NCBI RefSeq assembly: GCF_001269385.1
Contig: NZ_CXOO01000014.1
Location: 186,171-250,170, forward strand
DNA: 64,000 bases
Direction: 5' to 3'
Origin: Limnohabitans sp. DM1
GTDB lineage: Bacteria; Pseudomonadota; Gammaproteobacteria; Burkholderiales; Burkholderiaceae_C
In this document: in pieces, positions 58,228 to 64,000 of the stretch
Layout: each line of letters opens with the position of its first letter
Numbering within the stretch: the stretch's first letter is position 1
Translations under genes and position numbers: made by a program
The notes under the pieces: model-generated
The model's database searches: none
What the model was told of the DNA's origin: nothing
What the model saw: the letters and a program-made list of their open reading frames with translations, nothing else

Positions 58228-59817
58228 TCATCCGAGCATCGGGGCTTGCCCGAGCGGCCAGGGGTTGGCGTCAGGCTGGGGCTGCCACTGCAGCGCTGTG
58301 GGTGCGCCTTCCTTGTGCCAGGCGCCCTGACTCAAGACCTCTTGCAAAGACCGCACATACGCCATGTGCCCGCCCAGTGCCTGGTACTCGGACAAGCGCA
58401 TGCTGAATTCAATCGGGGCAATGATGGCGGGCGTGGGCACGGTGCCAAAGCTGCGCTCGGGCATGCGCAGCACATCGGACATGACGGTGATACCCCCACC
58501 GGGCCAGACAAATGCGGGTGCACCGCCACACGTCACATTGACCAATGCCTGCTTGATGGCACGGGTGAGCAAGACCGGGTTTTCAGTGACGCCGGCCCTC
58601 AAGCTGCCGCCCGCACCGGCCAGAAACATCACGCTGCACAGCGAAGGCTCGCAGTTCTCGCCAATGCGCTCCACAATGGCCCGCACCGCTGCGGGCATGT
58701 CTTGGGGCGTAGGCTGCAATTGCTCGTTGAGTACATACCAGGCGGCATGCTCGCCGGTGGTCGATGTCATGAGCAGGCGCAAGCCCGGCCAGGCCACCTG
58801 CGCGTCCCAGCCTTCAATGATGGACAAAGGATCGGCAATGTCGGTGCCGCCCCAGCCATTGCCCGGATTGGCCACCTGAAAATACCGCCCTGGCGTCGAT
58901 TTGCGCCCCCGCATGTCAATGCCCGAGGGCTTCATGTCCAGACATCGGCCGGCCTGGTGCTCGGTCAGCACACCGGTGATGTGGTCATCGAGCACCACCA
59001 CCTCGTCGGCCAAACCCAAAAACTGCCGGGCAAAAATACCCACCACCGCAGAACCGCAGCCCACACGCATGCGTTGCTCCTGCACGCCATTGACAATGGG
59101 GGCACGCCCGGCCTGGATCACCAGTTGCGCGCCGCCATCAATGGTCAGCTCAACCGCCTGCTTGTTGCCCAGGGCCTCCATCATCTCCACGGTGACGCGG
59201 CCTTCTTTTTTGCTGCCACCGGTCAAGTGATGCACCCCACCCAGTGACAACATTTGAGAGCCATATTCGGCGGTGGTGACATGCCCCACCACCTCGCCCT
59301 TCATGCGCACGTTGGCTTGCTCGGCCCCCAGAAAACGGTCGGTGTCGATCTTCACCTTGAAGCTGCAATAACTGAAGATGCCCTCGGTGACCACAGTCAC
59401 CATGTCCACGCCATCCACCTGAGAAGACACGATGAAAGGCGCCGGTTTGTAGTCGGGATAGGTGGTGGATGAACCCACGCCCGTGACAAAGACCTGATCG
59501 GTGCCCAGCACATCACCATTCCACTGCGGTGCTTGGGCATCGCCGACCGCGAAAGGCACCAAGCGGGGTTCATCTTGTTCCAGCGTGCGGCGCAAAAAAA
59601 CCACCGGGTCCACGCGCAGCAGTTGCCCGTCGCGGTTGGCATAGCGGTCACAAGCCCCCAGCCGCCCCTCGGAGATCTGACACAACACCGGGCAAGCATT
59701 GCATTCGATTTTGGCGTCACTCATACGGTCGTTGCGTGGCTTGGCGCGCTCAAGAACCTGTGGCATCGCAGGGGCCTGCATGCCGGGTAATCCATCGGTT
59801 TTGGAGTGTTCAGTCAT
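58228..59817 (-). CDS. 6-hydroxynicotinate reductase homologue (iron-sulfur flavoprotein)
   Basis: A 529-residue protein. It begins with a four-cysteine site (C39, C42 and C46 in CNACPVLC, and C56 in GAC) expected to bind an Fe-S cluster. Long conserved blocks follow (VFVTGVGSSTTYPDYKPAPFIV, GVHHLTGGSKKEGRVTVEMM, VGCGSAVVGIFARQF, CGGAPAFVWPGGGI). I recognise it as the family named after 6-hydroxynicotinate reductase of Eubacterium barkeri, which reduces 6-hydroxynicotinate to tetrahydro-6-oxonicotinate. The start at 59817 was chosen over an upstream in-frame start at 59883, whose extra residues are Arg-rich and not family-like. It is first in the 11-gene operon. Confidence 0.8.
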   Translation of the reverse strand: MTEHSKTDGLPGMQAPAMPQVLERAKPRNDRMSDAKIECNACPVLCQISEGRLGACDRYANRDGQLLRVDPVVFLRRTLEQDEPRLVPFAVGDAQAPQWNGDVLGTDQVFVTGVGSSTTYPDYKPAPFIVSSQVDGVDMVTVVTEGIFSYCSFKVKIDTDRFLGAEQANVRMKGEVVGHVTTAEYGSQMLSLGGVHHLTGGSKKEGRVTVEMMEALGNKQAVELTIDGGAQLVIQAGRAPIVNGVQEQRMRVGCGSAVVGIFARQFLGLADEVVVLDDHITGVLTEHQAGRCLDMKPSGIDMRGRKSTPGRYFQVANPGNGWGGTDIADPLSIIEGWDAQVAWPGLRLLMTSTTGEHAAWYVLNEQLQPTPQDMPAAVRAIVERIGENCEPSLCSVMFLAGAGGSLRAGVTENPVLLTRAIKQALVNVTCGGAPAFVWPGGGITVMSDVLRMPERSFGTVPTPAIIAPIEFSMRLSEYQALGGHMAYVRSLQEVLSQGAWHKEGAPTALQWQPQPDANPWPLGQAPMLG

Positions 59818-60103
59818 CCAGGATTCCGTGTCCCAAAATAGTCGTCGCACGCGCTTGCACGGCGGTTTTAATCTGTGTAGCATTCACCACACAAAAATGT
59901 TGCGTCTGCTACATTGAAAATCAATATAGCGCATCCCGTTTTGCTGTGCAACCGTGTTTTTCCCATGCTGCCATGCTCTTGTCTGAAACGCGTGCATGGC
60001 AGTCAACCCGACGTGAATGGATCATGAGCGCAATTCATGAAGAGCGCGTGACAAGCGCCCTGTGGTCACAGACCTTTGTCATTCATCCACCCATGACTCC
60101 TCC
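59818..60103. promoter_or_regulatory. Divergent control region of the nicotinate locus
   Basis: The 286 bases between the catabolic operon (minus) and the TetR-enamidase pair (plus) are AT-richer than the neighbours around 59830-59930. They hold the near-palindrome TGTGTAGCATTCACCACACA (59874-59893), TGTAGCA (59876-59882) mirrored by TGCTACA (59907-59913), and TTGA-AAA-TCAA just after. These are good candidates for the binding sites of the adjacent TetR-type regulator. Confidence 0.5.
59968..60002. repeat. Perfect 9-base inverted repeat near the tetR start
   Basis: CTGCCATGC (59968-59976) and GCATGGCAG (59994-60002) are separated by 17 bases, about 100 bases upstream of the regulator gene. 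It may be an autoregulatory operator or an mRNA hairpin. Confidence 0.45.
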
Positions 60104-60805
60104 ATGGTGAGCACTGCACGCCCAGCCAAAACAGCGCCAACCAAAGCTGGTGTACGCCGCGCCGTGGGGGTGCGTGAACACGCTGCCCAACAAACGCGCG
60201 AGAGCATTTTGCGGGCAGCGATCAAGGTGTTTGCCAAGCATGGGTATGACGGCGGCAGTGTTGAAAAAATTTCGCAACAGGCCAAGTCTTATGACCGCAT
60301 GATTTATTACTACTTCGGCAGCAAGGAAGGCTTGTTCATCGAAGTGCTGGAGACGATTTATCGGCGCATGAACGATGCCGAGGCGAAATTGGCGCTTGAT
60401 GTGAACCAGCCCAGGGCCGCACTGGAACAGGTGGTTCATTTTGTGCTCGACTATTACCGGGCACATCCGGAATTTGTCACCCTGCTCAACACCGAAAACC
60501 TGCACAAAGGCAAACACATCGTCAAGTCCCTGCGCGCCCGGGAATACTCTTCTCCGGCCATTGCCGTCATTGGCGACATCTTGCGCGCAGGTGTGTCGCA
60601 AGGTCTGTTCCGCCAGGATGTATCGGCCCGCGATGTCTACCTGCTGATTGCCGCCACCGGCTATTTCTACATGTCCAACCGCCACACGCTGTCCGCTTTT
60701 CTGGGCGAAAACATCGACGCCCCGCAGGCCGTGGCGCAGTGGAAAGCCTTTGTCATCGACACCGTGTTTCGTGTGGTCAACCCACCCCTTTCATCCCCAC
60801 AATAA
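60104..60805 (+). CDS. TetR/AcrR family transcriptional regulator
   Basis: About 233 residues from the ATG at 60104. A basic N-terminal arm is followed by a TetR DNA-binding domain (about 30-78; TRESILRAAIKVFAKHGYDGGSVEKISQQAKSY, then YYYFGSKEGLF) and a helical ligand-binding domain. It is divergent from the catabolic operon and only 13 bases upstream of the enamidase gene, so it is the likely regulator of the locus, probably responding to nicotinate or 6-hydroxynicotinate. No good ribosome binding site is visible; an upstream in-frame start at 60062 exists. Confidence 0.9.
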   Translation: MVSTARPAKTAPTKAGVRRAVGVREHAAQQTRESILRAAIKVFAKHGYDGGSVEKISQQAKSYDRMIYYYFGSKEGLFIEVLETIYRRMNDAEAKLALDVNQPRAALEQVVHFVLDYYRAHPEFVTLLNTENLHKGKHIVKSLRAREYSSPAIAVIGDILRAGVSQGLFRQDVSARDVYLLIAATGYFYMSNRHTLSAFLGENIDAPQAVAQWKAFVIDTVFRVVNPPLSSPQ

Positions 60806-60818
60806 GGAGACCCTTCCC

Positions 60819-62015
60819 ATGGCAGACATCAGCACTTCCGGTGCATCCGGCAAAGTCGTCATCAAGAACATCGGCCTGCTGCTTTCGGGCGACCTGGACC
60901 AGCCTATCTTGCAGGCCGACACCCTCGTCATCCACGACGGACTGATCACCGCCGTGGGCCGCGAAAAAGATTGCGATCTGGAAGGCGCTCAAACCGTGAT
61001 CGACGCTCGTCAGACCTGCGTTTGCCCCGGCCTGATCGACAGCCATGTGCACCCGGTGTTTGGCGACTGGACACCGCGTCAAAACCAGATCGGCTGGATC
61101 GACTCGACCATGAACGGTGGGGTGACCACCATGGTATCAGCCGGTGAAGTGCATCTGCCAGGCCGCCCCAAAGACATCGTGGGCCTCAAAGCGCTGGCCA
61201 TCACGGCGCAGCGCGCTTTTGATAACTTCCGCCCCGGTGGTGTGAAGGTGATTGCGGGTGCCCCCATCATCGAAAAAGGCATGACCGAGCAAGACTTCAA
61301 GGACATGGCCGATGCGGGCGTGACGCTGCTGGGCGAGGTGGGCTTGGGTTCCGTCAAGGCCGGGTATGAGGCCCAACAAATGGTGGCCTGGGCGCGCAAG
61401 CATGGCATCCAGAGCACGATCCACACAGGTGGCCCCTCCATTCCGGGCTCGGGCATGATCGACAAGGATGTGGTGCTCGAAGCTGACGCCGACGTCATTG
61501 GCCACATCAACGGCGGACACACTTCGCTGCCCGAAGCCCACGTCTGTGAGTTGTGCGAAAAATCTTCGCGCGCCATCGAAATCGTGCACAACGGCAATGA
61601 ACGGGTGGCGATTGCAGCAGCAAGGGCTGCGCTTGAACTCAAATGCCCGCACCGCATCATTTTGGGCACCGATGGCCCGGCGGGCTCTGGCGTGCAGCCG
61701 CTGGGCATGCTGCGCATGGTGTCGCTGCTATCGAGCCTGGCCAACATCCCTGCCGAGCTGGTGTTTTGTTTTGCCACCGGCAACACGGCACGCATCCGCA
61801 AGCTCAACTGCGGCCTGATCGAAGTCGGGCGGGCCGCCGATTTCGTCTTCATGGACCGCGCGCAGCACACGGCGGGCAAGACGCTGCTGGAAAGCGTACA
61901 GCTGGGCGACATTCCAGGCATTGGCATGGTCATGATCGACGGCATCGTGCGCTGTGGACGCAGCCGCAACACGCCTCCAGCCACAGAGATTCCTGTGGTC
62001 ATCAGCGGTCACTGA
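60819..62015 (+). CDS. Enamidase homologue (amidohydrolase superfamily)
   Basis: A 398-residue amidohydrolase with metal ligands H76 and H78 (DSHVHP), bridging E173 (GEVGLG), H202 (IHTGG), H229 (GHINGGH) and an Asp in GTDGPAGSG. The whole chain follows Eubacterium barkeri enamidase: VIKNIG...SGD, GGVTTMVSAG, LPGRPKD, GDIPGI and a C-terminal SRNTPPA. That enzyme opens the ring of 1,4,5,6-tetrahydro-6-oxonicotinate to 2-formylglutarate plus ammonia. AAGGAG lies eight bases before the ATG. Its presence opposite the reductase strongly supports the reductive pathway. Confidence 0.88.
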   Translation: MADISTSGASGKVVIKNIGLLLSGDLDQPILQADTLVIHDGLITAVGREKDCDLEGAQTVIDARQTCVCPGLIDSHVHPVFGDWTPRQNQIGWIDSTMNGGVTTMVSAGEVHLPGRPKDIVGLKALAITAQRAFDNFRPGGVKVIAGAPIIEKGMTEQDFKDMADAGVTLLGEVGLGSVKAGYEAQQMVAWARKHGIQSTIHTGGPSIPGSGMIDKDVVLEADADVIGHINGGHTSLPEAHVCELCEKSSRAIEIVHNGNERVAIAAARAALELKCPHRIILGTDGPAGSGVQPLGMLRMVSLLSSLANIPAELVFCFATGNTARIRKLNCGLIEVGRAADFVFMDRAQHTAGKTLLESVQLGDIPGIGMVMIDGIVRCGRSRNTPPATEIPVVISGH

Positions 62016-62049
62016 CAGGGACTGGCGCCAGCAGTTGGCGCAACACGTC

Positions 62050-63489
62050 CTAAGGGATGTGTTGCGCAATGAAATCAGCCAGCCCGTCCAACACCGTCTC
62101 GAGCGTGGGTACCTGCACGCCAAACAAGGCTTGCAGCACCGCCGGGCACTCGAACAGGCCATGCAGGTAAGTGCCCAACACCTGTCCGTCGCCACTTTGC
62201 CAGGCCAGACCTGGCATGACTTCGTGCAGCGCTGCACCTGCCGCCAACATGTCCCTGTGGACCTGCGTCTGGCCTTGATGTATTTCGTAGCCCGACACCT
62301 CCACGCCACTCAAAGCCGACCACGCGCCACGTAACTGCCCGAAGCGGGCCTGCGTTTTCGTCACGGTTTTCACCGGAGCAAACCGGGTCACCAAAGGCAG
62401 CAAGCCCAAACCGGGCGCATTGCCATCAATGCCATGTGTGTCGATCAGGGCTTCGCCCAGCATTTGCAGGCCGCCACAAATGCCCAGCACCGCCCCACCC
62501 TGCCGTGCATGCCCGGCAATGGCCGCATCCAGCCCGTGTTCTCGCAGCCAAGCCAGGTCACTGCTGGTGTGTTTGCTGCCGGGCAGAATCACCCAGTCAT
62601 GGGCTTGCAAGCCCGCCAGATCGGCCGGGCTGCGTGCCCAAAGCAGGCGCACACCGGACACGTTTTTGAGCGGCTGAAACTCATCCAGATTGCTGATGCG
62701 GGGATAAGCAATCACCGCCACGGTTTGGGTGACTGCGCCAGTGGCGCGGCTGCGGTGATCAAAAACGCCATCTTCTTCGGGCAAACCGTGCTGCCACCAC
62801 ATGGGCAGCACCGCCACCGTGGGCACGCCGGTCAAGGCTTGCAGCATCTCGGGCGCGGGGGCCAGCAAGCTGGCATCCCCCCGGAACTTGTTGAGCACAA
62901 AACCTTTGATGCGCTGCTGGTCTTCAGGCGACAGCAAGGCCCAGGTGCCATACAAGTGGGCAAAGGCGCCGCCTTTGTCGATGTCGGTCACGAGCAGACA
63001 TTGGGCCTGCGCATGCCGTGCCACGCGCAGGTTGACGATGTCACTGGCCATGAGGTTGATCTCGGCGGGCGAGCCTGCCCCTTCGATCACGACCACGTCG
63101 TTTTCGGCGATCAGCTCGTCAAGTGCGGCAGCAATCTGGGGCCAGACTTTTTCGCTGCGACCGCGCCAGGGCGTGTCACTCAAGGCTTGACTCACCTGAC
63201 CAAGCAACACCACTTGGCTGTGCGTGTCGGCTTCGGGTTTGAGCAGCAGCGGGTTCATGCGCACATCAGGCTCAGCTTGGGCGGCCAGTGCCTGAAAGTA
63301 TTGGGCGCTGCCGATCTCGCCCACCCCGTTGGTACTGGCCACCACGCGGGCGTTGTTGCTCATGTTCTGAGCCTTGAAGGGGGCCACCTTGAGCCCCTGG
63401 CGGGCGTAATGGCGGCACAGCGCCGTGGTCAGCCAGCTCTTGCCAGCGCCGCTGGACGTGCCCAGCACCATGATGCAACGTGCGCTCAT
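62050..63489 (-). CDS. cobQ: Cobyric acid synthase
   Basis: A 479-residue amidotransferase of cobalamin synthesis that amidates four side chains of adenosylcobyrinic acid diamide. The N-terminal dethiobiotin-synthetase-like domain has the P-loop GTSSGAGKSW and FKAQNMSNNA. The C-terminal class I glutaminase-like domain has the Cys in LGICGGLQMLG and the His in GTYLHGLFE. It is convergent with the enamidase gene (34-base gap) and nine bases after cobO. Confidence 0.95.
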   Translation of the reverse strand: MSARCIMVLGTSSGAGKSWLTTALCRHYARQGLKVAPFKAQNMSNNARVVASTNGVGEIGSAQYFQALAAQAEPDVRMNPLLLKPEADTHSQVVLLGQVSQALSDTPWRGRSEKVWPQIAAALDELIAENDVVVIEGAGSPAEINLMASDIVNLRVARHAQAQCLLVTDIDKGGAFAHLYGTWALLSPEDQQRIKGFVLNKFRGDASLLAPAPEMLQALTGVPTVAVLPMWWQHGLPEEDGVFDHRSRATGAVTQTVAVIAYPRISNLDEFQPLKNVSGVRLLWARSPADLAGLQAHDWVILPGSKHTSSDLAWLREHGLDAAIAGHARQGGAVLGICGGLQMLGEALIDTHGIDGNAPGLGLLPLVTRFAPVKTVTKTQARFGQLRGAWSALSGVEVSGYEIHQGQTQVHRDMLAAGAALHEVMPGLAWQSGDGQVLGTYLHGLFECPAVLQALFGVQVPTLETVLDGLADFIAQHIP

Positions 63490-63498
63490 TGCGGTCCT

Positions 63499-64000
63499 TC
63501 AGTCTTCAATGCCGCGCTGTGCGGGGATGCCTTGCTCATAGGCGTGTTTGATCTTGACCATTTCAGTCACGGTGTCGGCCTGATTGATCAGCTCTTGCGG
63601 ACAGCGCCTTCCCGTGATGCACACATGCACATGGCTGGGCCGTGTATTCAAGGCGTCCATCACATCTTGCAGCGGCACCCAACCGTAGCGCAAAGGATAG
63701 GTCAGTTCATCCAGCACGACCAGAAACAACTCGCCTCCCAGAATGGCGGTTTTGGATTTTTGCCAACCCTCAAGAGCCAGTTGCGCAGAGTGCTCCAGAT
63801 CACGGCTTTTCCAGCTGAAGCCGTCACCCAGCCCCTCAATGGGCAAACCGATTTGTTCAAACAAACGGTGCTCGCCAAAACGAGCGCTGGGCACTTTCAT
63901 GAATTGAAAAATCTTGACGGCCTTGCCTCGTCCATGCGCCCGGATCGCCAATCCAAAAGCCGCGGTGCTTTTGCCTTTGCCGTCACCGGTGTGGATGATG
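63499..64000 (-). CDS. cobO: Corrinoid adenosyltransferase (CobA/CobO/BtuR type), N-terminus cut by window edge
   Basis: The visible 167 or so residues begin in the P-loop (HTGDGKGKSTAAFG) and continue through IFQFMKV, VVLDELTYPLRYGWV and the C-terminal HVCITGRRCP and ADTVTEMVKIKHAYEQGI, all typical of CobO. It transfers the adenosyl group from ATP to cob(I)alamin precursors. Only about 25-30 N-terminal residues should be missing. It lies in one operon with cobQ. Confidence 0.94.
   Translation of the reverse strand, partial: IIHTGDGKGKSTAAFGLAIRAHGRGKAVKIFQFMKVPSARFGEHRLFEQIGLPIEGLGDGFSWKSRDLEHSAQLALEGWQKSKTAILGGELFLVVLDELTYPLRYGWVPLQDVMDALNTRPSHVHVCITGRRCPQELINQADTVTEMVKIKHAYEQGIPAQRGIED

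Overview
The window looks like chromosomal DNA of a betaproteobacterium of the order Burkholderiales, most likely a Comamonadaceae-type aquatic or soil bacterium. I infer this from the high GC content (about 60% by eye), dense ATGA-overlapping operons, the DUF3348-DUF802-OmpA-DUF2894 block, the style of the sulfate transport and cobalamin genes, and several families of short intergenic palindromes. No rRNA, tRNA, CRISPR array, transposase or phage gene was seen.

Layout. (i) 1-7461, minus strand: a type I secretion operon with a TolC-like protein, an ABC exporter with a degenerate C39 domain, a HlyD adaptor, a second TolC-like protein and an OmpA/MotB-like protein cut by the window edge. No secreted substrate is in the window. 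(ii) 7752-17412: housekeeping genes (renalase-like oxidoreductase, gluQ, CBS protein, YihY, DUF2069, FAD-linked oxidase) and a tight metY / hydrolase / P450 / Mpo1-like operon. (iii) 17639-22945, minus: sulfate import (cysA, cysW, cysT and two sbp paralogues) with a decayed hydrolase gene between the two sbp genes. (iv) 23124-41373: thyA, folA, xthA, comEC, a run of small metabolic genes, serB, a Tat-exported GMC dehydrogenase pair, two glyoxalases, a 2OG oxygenase, an aminotransferase, nth and a serine hydrolase. (v) 41591-46002, plus: a compact operon of four families of unknown function. It encodes a MotA/TolQ-like channel with a long helical tail and a MotB-like partner that keeps the proton-carrying Asp and a peptidoglycan-binding domain. 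(vi) 46260-62015: an apparent nicotinamide/nicotinate catabolic locus. (vii) 62050-64000, minus: cobQ and the edge-truncated cobO.

The two most interesting systems are the last large blocks. In the nicotinate locus an 11-gene minus-strand operon encodes a 6-hydroxynicotinate reductase homologue, an ApbE-superfamily UPF0280 protein, two tandem PF06684 proteins, a branched-chain-amino-acid-type ABC importer with fused permeases, a Tat-exported nicotinamidase, and a NicAB-type nicotinate dehydrogenase carrying three haem c sites. It faces a TetR-family regulator and an enamidase homologue. Together they outline nicotinamide -> nicotinate -> 6-hydroxynicotinate -> tetrahydro-6-oxonicotinate -> 2-formylglutarate: an aerobic-style entry enzyme joined to the reductive steps known from anaerobic nicotinate fermentation. 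The DUF802 operon looks like an uncharacterised ion-driven envelope motor, built like MotAB or ZorAB but with different partners.

Dispersed intergenic repeats are frequent. One family of about 110-170 bp is present four times, and at least three other palindromic families occur once or twice each.
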